Origin: Bacteroidales bacterium
GTDB taxonomy: Bacteria > Bacteroidota > Bacteroidia > Bacteroidales > UBA932
NCBI GenBank assembly: GCA_017477335.1
Contig: JAFUVY010000013.1
Span: forward strand, 1 to 64,000
Direction: 5' to 3'
Length of the DNA stretch: 64,000 nucleotides
Shown: one piece after another, positions 35,453 to 45,268 of the stretch
Numbering within the stretch: position 1 is the stretch's first letter
Layout of the letters: each line of letters starts with the position of its first letter
Translations under genes and position numbers: made by a program
The notes under the pieces: generated by a model
Database searches by the model: none
What the model saw: the letters and a program-made list of their open reading frames with translations, nothing else
Told to the model about the DNA's origin: nothing

Positions 35453-36862
35453 ATGTTCGATAAAGAAGTTTACACACACAGAAGGCAGACCCTTCTTGAG
35501 AAGATGAGGAATGCCGGCCAGAGCGGAGTTATTCTGCTTCTGGGAAATGCGGAAGCACCCGCACAGTATAAGGATAATTGTTACAAGTGGAGGCAGGACA
35601 GCACCTGGCTTTACTTCATGGGAATTGACGAGCCTCTGTTTGCCGCCATCCTGGACATCGATTCCGGCAGGGAAACCATCTATGCCGACGATTTCACCAC
35701 GGGCGATGTCATCTGGATGGGGCCCCAGCCGTCGGTGGCGGAACGTGCCGCCCTGGTTGGCGTGGGCGGATCGGCCCCCTATTCCGCCCTTGAGGCCGAT
35801 GTCAAAAAGGCCCTGTCGGCAGGCAGGAAGGTCCACTACATCAATCCGTCCAGATGGTTCAACACCCTCAAGATGATGAGGCTCCTTGGCATTGAGAACC
35901 CTGAAGAGGGCGTATCGCTGCCTCTTACAAAGGCCGTCATTTCCATGAGGCTGATTAAGGAGGACGTGGAGATTGACGCCCTGGATTACGCCTGCGACCT
36001 GGGTTACACCATGCACAGCGTTGCCCGTGACATGATTTTACCCGGCCGCCCCGAAAGGCAGATTGTAGGTCAGATGGAAGCCATAGCCCAGTCGCTGGGA
36101 TGGGGACTTTCTTTCCCCACCATCCTCACCCAGCACGGAGAAGTGCTTCACAATCACGCCCATACGGACACACTCAGGGATGGAACCCTCCTGGTAATAG
36201 ACGCCGGCGTGGAGAGCGACCTGCACTACGCCTCCGACTTCACGCGTACCTATCCGGTAGGCGGCAAGTTCACAACCCGCCAGAGGGAAATCTACAGCAT
36301 CGTACATGAGTGCAACGAACTTGCCTTCAGCCTCACCCGTCCCGGCGTCAGCTACCGCTCAATACACCTTGCCACCGCAAGGCTCATGCTGGACAGGCTG
36401 TCGGCCCTTGGAATCGTGAAGGGAGACGTGGACCAGATGGTGGCCGACGGCATAGCCGGCCTGTTCCAACCCCACGGCCTTGGTCACAACATGGGTCTGG
36501 ACGTGCACGACATGGAAGACCTTGGAGAGGACCTGGTTGGCTACGACCCGGATCAGGAGCGTTCTCCCCAGCTTGGCCTTGGCTCCCTGCGCATGGCCAG
36601 GAAGCTGGTCCCCGGACACGTAATCACCGATGAACCCGGAATCTATTTCATCCCCGCACTTATAGAAAAATTCAAAAAGGAAGGTCTTGGCAAGGATTAC
36701 GTAAACTACGACCTTCTTCGCAGGAACTATTACGATTTTGGCGGCATACGCCTGGAGGACGACGTGCTTGTAACACCCGATGGTGCCCGCAGGTTGGGAA
36801 CCCTCCGCCTGGCCGTGACCCCCGAAAATGTAGAGCAGGCGCTTTCGGAAAACGAGGACTAA
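35453..36862 (+). CDS. Xaa-Pro aminopeptidase (peptidase M24B)
   Basis: 469 residues: an N-terminal aminopeptidase-P domain, then the pita-bread fold with five metal ligands in D-A-G-V (first Asp), D-F-T-R-T-Y (second Asp), G-L-G-H-N-M-G-L-D-V-H-D (His), D-E-P-G-I-Y (Glu) and I-R-L-E-D-D (Glu). It removes the N-terminal residue before proline in peptides, probably in the cytoplasm since no signal peptide is seen. It heads a run of nine closely packed genes that ends with sufD. NhaA follows after three bases. Confidence 0.94.
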   Translation: MFDKEVYTHRRQTLLEKMRNAGQSGVILLLGNAEAPAQYKDNCYKWRQDSTWLYFMGIDEPLFAAILDIDSGRETIYADDFTTGDVIWMGPQPSVAERAALVGVGGSAPYSALEADVKKALSAGRKVHYINPSRWFNTLKMMRLLGIENPEEGVSLPLTKAVISMRLIKEDVEIDALDYACDLGYTMHSVARDMILPGRPERQIVGQMEAIAQSLGWGLSFPTILTQHGEVLHNHAHTDTLRDGTLLVIDAGVESDLHYASDFTRTYPVGGKFTTRQREIYSIVHECNELAFSLTRPGVSYRSIHLATARLMLDRLSALGIVKGDVDQMVADGIAGLFQPHGLGHNMGLDVHDMEDLGEDLVGYDPDQERSPQLGLGSLRMARKLVPGHVITDEPGIYFIPALIEKFKKEGLGKDYVNYDLLRRNYYDFGGIRLEDDVLVTPDGARRLGTLRLAVTPENVEQALSENED

Positions 36863-36865
36863 GAT

Positions 36866-38278
36866 ATGGCATTGATTCCCATTTACTGGTGGAATAAAGA
36901 AGTTCATAACTTCCATATTTCACAGGATAGATTTACCAAGCAGCCCTGGGCCAACGGCGTAGTGCTGCTTTTGTGTGTAGTTGTGGCCATGCTTCTGGCC
37001 AATCTGCCCTTTACCAAGGACGTATATCACGAATTCCTGGAGACGGAGTTCACCATCCACATAGGCTCCCCCGGAGGGCTCGTGGACTGGTACCTGCCCC
37101 GCGACATGACCATGGAGAAATTCATCAACGACATCCTGATGGTGATTTTCTTCTTTACCGTGGGCCTGGAAATAAAACGTGAGATAGTGTGCGGAGAACT
37201 TTCCTCTCCAAAGAAAGCTCTCCTTCCGGTGATAGCGGCCTTTGGCGGCGTCGCCGTTCCCGCGCTTATCTTCACCGCCGTAAACCACGGCACGGTATCG
37301 GCCTCCGGCTGGGGCATACCTACGGCAACGGATATAGCCTTTGCGGTGGGCATCCTGTCCATCCTGGGGGACAAAGTTCCCATTTCCCTGAAGGTTTTCC
37401 TGACAGCCCTTGCCATTGCCGACGACCTGATTGCCATCCTGGTGGTCGCCATCTTCTACGGCGGGCAGATTAACCTCCCGCTGCTGGGACTGGCCGTCCT
37501 GGTGATCCTGTTCGTAGGACTCATGACGCGCCTTGGAGAAAAGAGGATAGGCTTTTACGTGGTTCCCGCGGTGATAGTATGGTTCCTGTTCTACTACAGC
37601 GGCATACACGCCACCATGACCGGCGTTGTGATTGCCATGCTCATCCCCATGGAGGCACGCTACAACAAGGCTAAATTCCACCGCCGCGCCCGCATCCTCT
37701 TTGAGGGACTCACGGAGGCGGAGAAAGTCCATACCGCCGAGGATTTCCCAAACGGGCCGGAGCGGTATTACCTCCGACGCCTTGCCGGACTCACCAAAAA
37801 GACCATCCCCCCGTCCTACAGGCTGGAGCACAGGCTTAACCCCATTGTGAATTTCCTCATCATGCCTGTCTTTGCCCTGGCCAACGCCGGAGTGGAGATT
37901 ACGGACCCCTCCTACTTCAACGTCTTCCACGTGGACCCCGTCCTTGGAAGTGCCGGAATGGGAATTTTCCTGGGCCTGCTGCTGGGCAAACCCGTGGGCA
38001 TAACCCTGGCATCCTGGATTGCCATCAAGTGCAAAGTGGGAGAAATGCCGGCCAAGGCCTCCTGGCCGATGCTCTTTGCCGTGGCCTGCCTGGGCGGCAT
38101 AGGCTTTACCATGTCCATCTTTGTGGACACCCTCAGCTTTGCCGGGGAGGGCATAGATCCCGCCATAACCCAGCACCTGAGGGACGCCGGCAAAATAGCC
38201 GTTCTGATGGGCTCCCTCTGCGCCGGCATCCTGGGCTCTCTCCTTATTAATACAGTATCAAAATTTGAAAAGAAATAA
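36866..38278 (+). CDS. nhaA: Na+/H+ antiporter NhaA
   Basis: 470 residues with 12 hydrophobic segments. The family hallmarks are F-F-F-T-V-G-L-E-I-K-R-E, G-W-G-I-P-T-A-T-D-I-A-F-A and the paired aspartates of A-I-A-D-D-L-I-A-I-L, which bind sodium or protons, plus G-I-G-F-T-M-S-I-F near the end. It is longer than E. coli NhaA because of an insert of about 60 residues after G-I-H-A-T-M-T-G-V-V (residues 260-330) on a hydrophilic loop, as seen in other Bacteroidetes. It exports sodium at alkaline pH. FabG begins one base after its stop. Confidence 0.96.
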   Translation: MALIPIYWWNKEVHNFHISQDRFTKQPWANGVVLLLCVVVAMLLANLPFTKDVYHEFLETEFTIHIGSPGGLVDWYLPRDMTMEKFINDILMVIFFFTVGLEIKREIVCGELSSPKKALLPVIAAFGGVAVPALIFTAVNHGTVSASGWGIPTATDIAFAVGILSILGDKVPISLKVFLTALAIADDLIAILVVAIFYGGQINLPLLGLAVLVILFVGLMTRLGEKRIGFYVVPAVIVWFLFYYSGIHATMTGVVIAMLIPMEARYNKAKFHRRARILFEGLTEAEKVHTAEDFPNGPERYYLRRLAGLTKKTIPPSYRLEHRLNPIVNFLIMPVFALANAGVEITDPSYFNVFHVDPVLGSAGMGIFLGLLLGKPVGITLASWIAIKCKVGEMPAKASWPMLFAVACLGGIGFTMSIFVDTLSFAGEGIDPAITQHLRDAGKIAVLMGSLCAGILGSLLINTVSKFEKK

Positions 38279-38279
38279 T

Positions 38280-39026
38280 ATGGGACTTTTAGACGGAAAA
38301 ACCGCTCTTATCACAGGAGCGGCACGCGGAATAGGAAAGGCTATCGCCCTTAAGTTTGCTTCAGAGGGGGCCGATATCGCCTTTACCGACCTTGTAATCA
38401 ACGAAGCTGCACAGCAGACGATTACGGAAATCGCAGCATACGGACACAAAGTAAAAGGCTATGCTTCCAACGCGGCTTCCTTTGAGGAGAGCCAGAAAGT
38501 TGTGGAAGAGATCATGGCGGAATTCGGACGCATAGACATTCTGGTAAACAACGCCGGCATCACCAAGGACGGACTTGTCATGCGCATGAGCGAGGACCAG
38601 TGGGACGCCGTAATTGCCGTTAACATGAAGAGCGCCTTCAACTTCCTTCATGCCGTGGTGCCGGTTATGGCAAAGCAACGCGGCGGCAGCATCATAAACA
38701 TGGCCTCCATCGCCGGTCAGACAGGCAATCCCGGGCAGGTGAACTACTCCGCCACCAAGGCCGGCCTCATAGCGATGGCAAAGTCCGTCGCAAAGGAAAT
38801 GGGGCCTCGCGGCATCAGGGCAAACTCCATAGCTCCCGGCTACATCATTTCCGAGATGACAGAGGTTCTGCCCCAGTCCGTAAAGGACGAATTCCTTCAC
38901 CTGATTCCCCTCAAGCGCGGCGGCCTGCCGGAGGACATCGCCAACGCGGCCCTATTCCTTGCCAGTGACCTTTCTTCATATATCACCGGCCAGTTAATAG
39001 CCGTGAACGGCGGCATGTACTGCTAA
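38280..39026 (+). CDS. fabG: 3-oxoacyl-ACP reductase
   Basis: 248 residues of the classical SDR family: cofactor motif T-G-A-A-R-G-I-G near residues 12-19, N-N-A-G-I-T-K-D, the catalytic Ser in N-M-A-S-I-A-G, and Y-S-A-T-K-A-G carrying Tyr and Lys. D-N-L-x-M-R-M-type spacing and the C-terminal Y-I-T-G-Q-L-I-A-V-N-G-G-M match FabG. It reduces beta-ketoacyl-ACP in fatty acid synthesis. Other SDR substrates are possible, since it is not next to other fab genes. The start is the ATG one base after nhaA; an upstream in-frame start lies inside nhaA. Confidence 0.92.
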   Translation: MGLLDGKTALITGAARGIGKAIALKFASEGADIAFTDLVINEAAQQTITEIAAYGHKVKGYASNAASFEESQKVVEEIMAEFGRIDILVNNAGITKDGLVMRMSEDQWDAVIAVNMKSAFNFLHAVVPVMAKQRGGSIINMASIAGQTGNPGQVNYSATKAGLIAMAKSVAKEMGPRGIRANSIAPGYIISEMTEVLPQSVKDEFLHLIPLKRGGLPEDIANAALFLASDLSSYITGQLIAVNGGMYC

Positions 39027-39033
39027 ACTTCCG

Positions 39034-40557
39034 ATGCGGCCGGAGCTGGGTAAAATACTGTCCGCAGTGCTGTTGGCAGCGGCTTTTGCAATGGGGGCCA
39101 TCGTCCCCGTTAAGGCCCAGACCGTAGCCGACAAGCTGACAAGGCAGGGAGACAGGCTCCGGTTCAACTACCGTTTTCAGGAGGCAATGGACGTATATTC
39201 GGAAGCCATGGAACTGGATGTCTCCGGGCTTCTGGCCGATTCCCTCCGCATAAAGATGAGGAACTGCCAGATGGCCCTCAACATGATGGAGTTCTGTGCC
39301 ACCCCCCACGTAGTTGCAAAGCAGAGGTTCTCCAGAAAAGACTTCTTTCAGTACTATCCGCTGAAGGCCCAGTCATGGAGGCCGACGCCAAACCTGCTGG
39401 ACCAGGGCGAGGGCTGGCCCACTTACTTCCCCAAGGGAGAGAGGAAGCTCTACTTCTCGGCTCCGGACAACGCCGGCACCAGAAGCATATTCTACACGGA
39501 GGCCACCGACTCCCTCTGGAGCGCCCCAAGGCTCCTTGGAGAAAGCCTGACATCCACCGGAAGCGAAGTCTTTCCCATGCTTTCTCCTGACGGGAACACG
39601 CTGTACTTTGCTTCGGACGGCCTGTACGGAATAGGCGGTTACGACATATTCAGCTGCAAATGGAACCCGGGCACCCAAAGCTGGTCCGAGCCGGTGAACA
39701 TGGGTTTCCCCTTCAACTCCCCCTCCGACGACTTCCTGCTCATGGACACGGACGACGGCAAGTACACCCTCTTTGCCTCCAACAGGGAGACATCGGCGGA
39801 CAGCGTCTATGTATATGTGCTGGACTACTCCGGCGGCTACTGGGACAGGAAAAGCGTCAGCTCCAGGGAAGAACTGGTGAAGATTGCCTCACTTGAGACA
39901 GCCCACGACCCCACCCGCATGGACATGGACTCATTTGGCGGCAGGAAAGACGCCCCCGGAACTACCAGGCTCTACAGCCGCAAGATCCAGGAGGCCAGGG
40001 ACCTGGAGGATTCCATCCGGGCCCACGCGGGGGATTCGGCCCTGGTTGCAGGGCTGTCCGCACGCCTTTCCGCAGTAAGACGCGACATAGAGGACATATC
40101 GGCCGATTTCCTGAGGGAAGGAGTGGTGCAGATGGAAGAGGAAGAAGACAACGTGGTGGTGGGCGAAGGCCTCAGCTACACCTTCTCCAAGCATGCGATG
40201 GGAAACAAGATGCAGCGGATGAAGGTGGACAAGCCCTTCCGTGGCACATCGTACAGGATTACGCCCATCGGCAGGATATCCCAGGACAACGACCTCCCGC
40301 CCGGTCTGGTGTACCAGATACAGTTTGCGTCGTCCTTCCGTCCGCTGGACATGGAGGCCGTAGGCGGGCTGAACCCGGTGTACAGGAGGCTGCCTCCTTC
40401 CCTGAAGTACGCCTATTATGTAGGTATGTTCTACACATATTACGAGGCGCTTGCAGAGCTGAATGTAGTAAGGCTCTGCGGTTTCCCGGACGCATTTATA
40501 GTAGCCTGGCTGGACGGGACCCAAATCCCTACGGAACAGGCAAGAAAAATGGAATAA
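39034..40557 (+). CDS. Outer-envelope protein with PD40 propeller and SPOR-like end
   Basis: 507 residues. A signal peptide ends at V-K-A-Q, then a TPR-like pair (F-N-Y-R-F-Q-E-A-M-D-V-Y-S-E-A). WD40-like PD40 repeats follow over about 120-260 (S-P-D-G-N-T-L-Y-F-A-S-D-G, K-Y-T-L-F-A-S-N-R), then an acidic helical stretch. The final 90 residues read Y-Q-I-Q-F-A-S-S-F ... Y-Y-V-G-M-F-Y-T-Y-Y-E-A, similar to SPOR-type peptidoglycan-binding folds. This architecture recalls PorE/OmpA-like envelope proteins of Bacteroidetes, but no OmpA domain is present. The function is unknown; it may be a cell-envelope scaffold. Confidence 0.8.
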   Translation: MRPELGKILSAVLLAAAFAMGAIVPVKAQTVADKLTRQGDRLRFNYRFQEAMDVYSEAMELDVSGLLADSLRIKMRNCQMALNMMEFCATPHVVAKQRFSRKDFFQYYPLKAQSWRPTPNLLDQGEGWPTYFPKGERKLYFSAPDNAGTRSIFYTEATDSLWSAPRLLGESLTSTGSEVFPMLSPDGNTLYFASDGLYGIGGYDIFSCKWNPGTQSWSEPVNMGFPFNSPSDDFLLMDTDDGKYTLFASNRETSADSVYVYVLDYSGGYWDRKSVSSREELVKIASLETAHDPTRMDMDSFGGRKDAPGTTRLYSRKIQEARDLEDSIRAHAGDSALVAGLSARLSAVRRDIEDISADFLREGVVQMEEEEDNVVVGEGLSYTFSKHAMGNKMQRMKVDKPFRGTSYRITPIGRISQDNDLPPGLVYQIQFASSFRPLDMEAVGGLNPVYRRLPPSLKYAYYVGMFYTYYEALAELNVVRLCGFPDAFIVAWLDGTQIPTEQARKME

Positions 40558-40559
40558 TT

Positions 40560-43238
40560 ATGAAAAAGACACTGCTGATTTTGACTTCCCTGGTTGCAGC
40601 GCTGCTTGGCGCCCGGGCCCAGGAGAGAATGGATCCCAAGGCCGCTCCCGAGGCCCAGGTGATTTGCGGCAATGCCCGCTTTACGGTTCTTACCTCCAGG
40701 CTTATCCGCATGGAATGGGCCCAGGACGGCGTTTTTGAAGACAGGGCCAGCCTTGCAGTCATAAACCGCAACCTGCCCGTTCCCAAATTCAAAGTCTCCC
40801 GCGGCAGGAACTCCGTCACCATCCGCACTGCCGACGTGGTCCTCCGCTACAAAGGCCCCCAGGAGTTCAATTCCGGCAATCTTTCCGTAACTTTTGATAT
40901 GGGAAAGTGGGTTCCCGGGGCCGATGAAAGCGGCAACCTGATGGGCACCCTCCGCACCCTGGACGGCAGCCGAGGCTTTGCCAGCCCCACCAGCAAAGGA
41001 GACCCCTACGAGCCCGGCATCCTTTCCCGCGACGGCTGGGCCATAGTGGACGAGAGTTCCCGTTACCTCCTGGAGGCCGACGGCTCCTCATGGGGCGAAT
41101 GGGTGACGCCCCGTCCCGAAGGCGAGCGCAAGGACCTTTACATCTTTGCCTACGGCCATGACTACAAGGCCGCCCTCAAGGACTTTACCGCCATCGCAGG
41201 CCGCATCCCGCTGCCTCCCAAATACGTCTTCGGGTACTGGTGGAGCCGTTTCTGGCAGTACTCGGACTTTGAGTTCGTGAATCTTGGCAAGGAAATCCGC
41301 TCCCACTCCATTCCCATTGACGTGATGGTCATAGACATGGATTGGCACCGCACCTACAGCCTCATAAGGCACAACGCCCCCAGGGACGAGTTCGGCGAGC
41401 GCATAGGATGGACCGGCTACACCTGGAAAGAGCAGCTGTTCCCGGATCCGGCCACAACCCTTGAGCAGCTTCACCGCAACAATCTCAAGACTTCCCTGAA
41501 CCTCCATCCGGCTTCCGGCATCCAGCCCTACGAGGACTGCTACGACGCCTTTGTGGCCGACTACTGCTCCCGCACGGGAGAAACTCCGGAGGAAGGAAGA
41601 AAACCAGTCCCCTTCCACATGGACCGGCAGGAGTGGGCCGACGCTTACCTCAACAGTGTCATCCACCCTCTGGAAGACCAGGGCGTGGACTTCTGGTGGC
41701 TGGACTGGCAGCAGTGGAAGGAGAGCAAGTACAACCCCGGGCTCAGCAATACCTTCTGGCTCAACTACACCTTCTTCAACGACAAAATCCGCCGCAGCCG
41801 CAGCGAGGGCCTTTCCGCCACAAGGCCGCTTATTTACCACCGCTGGGGAGGCCTGGGAAGCCACCGCTACCAGATAGGCTTCTCCGGGGACTGCTACGAC
41901 ACCTGGGACGTCCTTAAGTTCCTCCCTTACTTTACCGCCACATCCTCCAACGTGGGTTACGGCTACTGGGGACATGACATAGGCGGTCACCAGAACGAGG
42001 GAGACCCCTACAAGCCGGAGGTTTACACCCGCTGGCTTCAGTACGGCGTGTTTACGCCCGTCTTCAAGACCCACAGCACCAAGAACGGAGCCATAGAGCG
42101 CCGCATGTGGGTGTATCCCGAGCAGTATTCCCGTCCCATGATGGAGGCGGTACGTCTGCGTTACAGCCTGTCGCCATACATCTATGCGGCGGCACGCCAG
42201 GCCTATGACAGCGGCATCTGCATCTGCCGTCCCATGTACTACGACTATCCGGAGAATCCGGAGGCCTACGACCTCAAGGAGCAGTTCATGTTCGGAGACA
42301 ACATTCTGGCTACCACCATCGGCCAGAGCGTGGATCCCGCAACCGGCCTTGCCGGACGCAGCATCTGGTTCCCGGAGGGCAGCGACTGGTACGACGTCTC
42401 CTCCGGCCGCATCTACAAGGGTGGCCAGATACAGACTCTCCACTATACCATAGACGAAAATCCCTGGTACGTCCGCGCCGGGGCCATCATCCCCATGGCC
42501 GATGAGAACATCTCCTCCCTCCAGGAAGCATCCAACGTGCTCAGGCTCTTTGTGGCTCCGGGAGACGGCAGCAGCAGCGTCATCCACTACGAGGACGACG
42601 GCATCTCCCAGGCCTACTGCCGCGACTACGCCACCACCCGGATTGAAAAGAGCTCGTCGGCACAGGAATGCCTCGTGCATATCGGGGCCCGCGAAGGGTC
42701 CTACGAAGGAATGGATCCCCTGCGCAAGCCCAGCATCATCCTGGAAGGCGTACCCTGCCCCGTTTCCGTGAAGGTGAACGGGGTTGACGCCGCTTATGCC
42801 CGTTTCCCGGAAGATGAGAAGGGGAAGGCGTCATGGAACTACGTCGGCAAGGACCTGGCCATTGTGGTGAGCCTCCCGGAAGGCCCTGCGACGGAGGAAA
42901 TAACCGTTGAGGTGAAGTACCCCGCCACCGACGTGGAACTACTCCGCGGAAAGAAGGGCGTCATGCACAGGATGATGGCCATGACTCCCGTATTCAAGGA
43001 GGTCTTTGGAAACACCGTGGACCCCTGGAGAATGCTTCCCGACTCTTTCCTGAACCTGGCCCAGTGTGCCAGCTATATAGACGCGGACCCTGCCGGATTT
43101 GAAGCACGTCTGCGTTCCCTGGATGCCGATGCCCTGTACAGGGAATTCACCGCCGAGGCGGAAAAAATCTCCGACCCGGCAAACAAAGAGGCCTTCCTCA
43201 AATCCAGGGATCTCATCCTGTCACAGATAAACGATTAA
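40560..43238 (+). CDS. Glycoside hydrolase family 31 enzyme
   Basis: 892 residues. A signal peptide ends near G-A-R-A-Q, then the GH31 N-terminal beta domain, the barrel and beta C-terminal domains. The nucleophile is D382 in W-W-L-D-W-Q-Q-W and the likely acid/base D444 in F-S-G-D-C-Y-D-T-W. I-D-V-M-V-I-D-M-D-W-H at the barrel front and W-G-H-D-I-G-G-H are other family marks. Typical activities are alpha-glucosidase or alpha-xylosidase. A tail of about 120 residues after the usual end is helical and unassigned. The signal peptide implies a periplasmic location. It sits between an envelope gene and sufB with near-zero gaps. Confidence 0.93.
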   Translation: MKKTLLILTSLVAALLGARAQERMDPKAAPEAQVICGNARFTVLTSRLIRMEWAQDGVFEDRASLAVINRNLPVPKFKVSRGRNSVTIRTADVVLRYKGPQEFNSGNLSVTFDMGKWVPGADESGNLMGTLRTLDGSRGFASPTSKGDPYEPGILSRDGWAIVDESSRYLLEADGSSWGEWVTPRPEGERKDLYIFAYGHDYKAALKDFTAIAGRIPLPPKYVFGYWWSRFWQYSDFEFVNLGKEIRSHSIPIDVMVIDMDWHRTYSLIRHNAPRDEFGERIGWTGYTWKEQLFPDPATTLEQLHRNNLKTSLNLHPASGIQPYEDCYDAFVADYCSRTGETPEEGRKPVPFHMDRQEWADAYLNSVIHPLEDQGVDFWWLDWQQWKESKYNPGLSNTFWLNYTFFNDKIRRSRSEGLSATRPLIYHRWGGLGSHRYQIGFSGDCYDTWDVLKFLPYFTATSSNVGYGYWGHDIGGHQNEGDPYKPEVYTRWLQYGVFTPVFKTHSTKNGAIERRMWVYPEQYSRPMMEAVRLRYSLSPYIYAAARQAYDSGICICRPMYYDYPENPEAYDLKEQFMFGDNILATTIGQSVDPATGLAGRSIWFPEGSDWYDVSSGRIYKGGQIQTLHYTIDENPWYVRAGAIIPMADENISSLQEASNVLRLFVAPGDGSSSVIHYEDDGISQAYCRDYATTRIEKSSSAQECLVHIGAREGSYEGMDPLRKPSIILEGVPCPVSVKVNGVDAAYARFPEDEKGKASWNYVGKDLAIVVSLPEGPATEEITVEVKYPATDVELLRGKKGVMHRMMAMTPVFKEVFGNTVDPWRMLPDSFLNLAQCASYIDADPAGFEARLRSLDADALYREFTAEAEKISDPANKEAFLKSRDLILSQIND

Positions 43239-44681
43239 ATGTCAGAAGAAAAGAAAATAATAGAGCAGTTCACTTCCTCCGAATACAAAGAAGGATTCGT
43301 GACGGATGTGGAGCAGGTCTTTGTCCCCAAAGGCCTCAACGAGGAGATTATCCGCACCATATCGGCCCTTAAGGAAGAGCCGGAGTGGCTGCTGGAATTC
43401 CGCCTGGAGGCCTTCCGCGCCTGGCAGCAGATGGAAGAGCCCCGCTGGGGACATCTTGATTTGCCGGATATTGACTATCAGGATATCATCTACTATGCGG
43501 CTCCAAAGAAAGACAAGGACAGGCCCAAGGAGATAGACCCAAAACTGTCCGAGACCTTTGACAAGCTGGGCATTCCCCTGAACGAGAGGGATGTCCTTGC
43601 CGGCGTGGTGGCGGTAGACGCGGTGTTTGACTCCGTTTCCGTAACCACAACCTTCCGCAAGACCCTGGAGGAGAAAGGCATCATTTTCTGCTCCTTCTCG
43701 GAGGCGGTGAAGCAGCATCCGGACCTGGTTCGCAAGTATCTTGCCTCCGTGGTGCCGGTCAGGGACAACTTCTTTGCAGCCCTCAACAGCGCAGTGTTCA
43801 CGGACGGGTCCTTCTGCTACATCCCCAAGGGCGTCCGCTGCCCCATGGAACTCTCCAGCTACTTCCGCATCAACGCCCGCGGCACCGGTCAGTTTGAGCG
43901 TACGCTCATAGTGGCCGACGAAGGTTCCTACGTCTCCTACATGGAAGGTTGCACCGCCCCCATGAGGGACGAGCACCAGCTGCACGCCGCCGTGGTGGAG
44001 ATAGTGGTGGAAAAGGATGCCGATGTCAAATACTCCACCGTCCAGAACTGGTACCCCGGAGACTCCGAGGGCCGGGGCGGAATCCTGAACCTTGTCACCA
44101 AGCGCGGAATCTGCAAGGGCAGCGGCTCCCACCTCAGCTGGACGCAGGTGGAAACCGGCAGCGCAATCACGTGGAAATACCCTTCCACCATACTCAAAGG
44201 GGACTTTTCCTCCTCCGAGTTCTACTCAGTGGCCGTTACCAACAACCGTCAGCAGGCGGACACCGGAACCAAGATGATACACATAGGCCGGGGGACAAAG
44301 AGCAGGATTGTGAGCAAGGGAATATCGGCCGGATACAGCCAGAACAGCTACCGCGGCCTGGTGCGTATGGGGAAAGGGGCCGACGGAGCCCGCAACTTCT
44401 CCCAGTGCGACAGCCTGCTGATAGGCAAAAACTGCGGAGCCCATACCTTCCCGGACATCCAGTCCTACAACCCGCGGGCTACGGTGGAGCATGAGGCAAC
44501 GACCTCCAAAATCAGCGACGACCAGCTCTTCTACTGCCAGCAGAGGGGAATAGGCCAGGAGGATGCGGTGGGGCTCATAGTAAACGGCTACGCCCGTGAA
44601 GTGCTGGCCAGGCTGCCCATGGAGTTTGCAGTGGAGGCCCGTAAACTGCTCCAGGTTTCACTTGAAGGTTCAGTTGGATAG
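43239..44681 (+). CDS. sufB: Fe-S cluster assembly scaffold SufB
   Basis: 480 residues, of normal length. Diagnostic stretches are [24 protein letters not shown], the cluster-site region [11 protein letters not shown] and [10 protein letters not shown]. SufB forms the SufBCD complex that builds Fe-S clusters using sulfur from a cysteine desulfurase. It starts directly after the GH31 stop. The following genes are pnuC, sufC and a short sufD; no sufS, sufE or sufU occurs in the window. Confidence 0.97.
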   Translation: MSEEKKIIEQFTSSEYKEGFVTDVEQVFVPKGLNEEIIRTISALKEEPEWLLEFRLEAFRAWQQMEEPRWGHLDLPDIDYQDIIYYAAPKKDKDRPKEIDPKLSETFDKLGIPLNERDVLAGVVAVDAVFDSVSVTTTFRKTLEEKGIIFCSFSEAVKQHPDLVRKYLASVVPVRDNFFAALNSAVFTDGSFCYIPKGVRCPMELSSYFRINARGTGQFERTLIVADEGSYVSYMEGCTAPMRDEHQLHAAVVEIVVEKDADVKYSTVQNWYPGDSEGRGGILNLVTKRGICKGSGSHLSWTQVETGSAITWKYPSTILKGDFSSSEFYSVAVTNNRQQADTGTKMIHIGRGTKSRIVSKGISAGYSQNSYRGLVRMGKGADGARNFSQCDSLLIGKNCGAHTFPDIQSYNPRATVEHEATTSKISDDQLFYCQQRGIGQEDAVGLIVNGYAREVLARLPMEFAVEARKLLQVSLEGSVG

Positions 44682-44683
44682 TT

Positions 44684-45268
44684 ATGAATTGGTTGGATCT
44701 TGTAAGTTCCGCTCTGGGACTCACCTGCGTATTCCTTGCCGGACGCAATTCTAAATACAACTTCTGGGTTGGCTACCTTTACACGGCCGCCCTGTTCCTG
44801 CTTTTCTGGCAAAAGAGCCTGTACGCCAGCCTCCTCCTGCAGCCGGTGTCCCTTGCCATAAACATAATGGGACACTACCGCTGGACCCACCCTTCGGAAG
44901 GGGAGCGGAGCGTGTCGGACGAATCGGCCCTTAAAGTGAGCATGCTCTCATGGAAAGAGAGGATACTATATATAATAGGTATCCTTATCGTGGCTTTCTT
45001 CTGGGGCTTCACCCTGGACCGCCTGTTCCCGCAGGACCCGCATCCCTATCTGGACTCCTGCGTCACCGTGCTCATCCTGGCCGCCCAGCTTCTGAGCGCC
45101 CTCAAAAAGTGGGACTGTTGGATTGCCTGGCTGATGGTAAACATCACGCAGCTCATCCTGCACCTGAGCGTTGGCAACGTCTTTATGCCTATTGTTTGCG
45201 CCATATATCTTGGAAACGGAATATGGTCCCTTTTCACATGGAAAAAACTGTATGACAAAAATGAATAA
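44684..45268 (+). CDS. pnuC: Nicotinamide mononucleotide transporter PnuC
   Basis: 194 residues with about seven hydrophobic segments rich in Trp and Tyr, including N-F-W-V-G-Y-L-Y-T-A-A-L, a Q-P-V-S-L-A-I-N-I-M-G-H-Y-R-W loop and K-K-W-D-C-W-I-A-W-L-M-V-N. These fit the PnuC family, which moves nicotinamide riboside across the inner membrane by facilitated diffusion. The sequence does not separate PnuC from the thiamine-transporting PnuT relatives. It is inserted between sufB (two bases) and sufC (overlap), an unusual place. Confidence 0.82.
   Translation: MNWLDLVSSALGLTCVFLAGRNSKYNFWVGYLYTAALFLLFWQKSLYASLLLQPVSLAINIMGHYRWTHPSEGERSVSDESALKVSMLSWKERILYIIGILIVAFFWGFTLDRLFPQDPHPYLDSCVTVLILAAQLLSALKKWDCWIAWLMVNITQLILHLSVGNVFMPIVCAIYLGNGIWSLFTWKKLYDKNE

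Noticed and set aside
41088..42680. 530-codon minus-strand frame opposite the GH31 gene
   Set aside because: Same reason: a shadow of a strongly biased gene whose plus-strand translation is an unmistakable GH31 enzyme.
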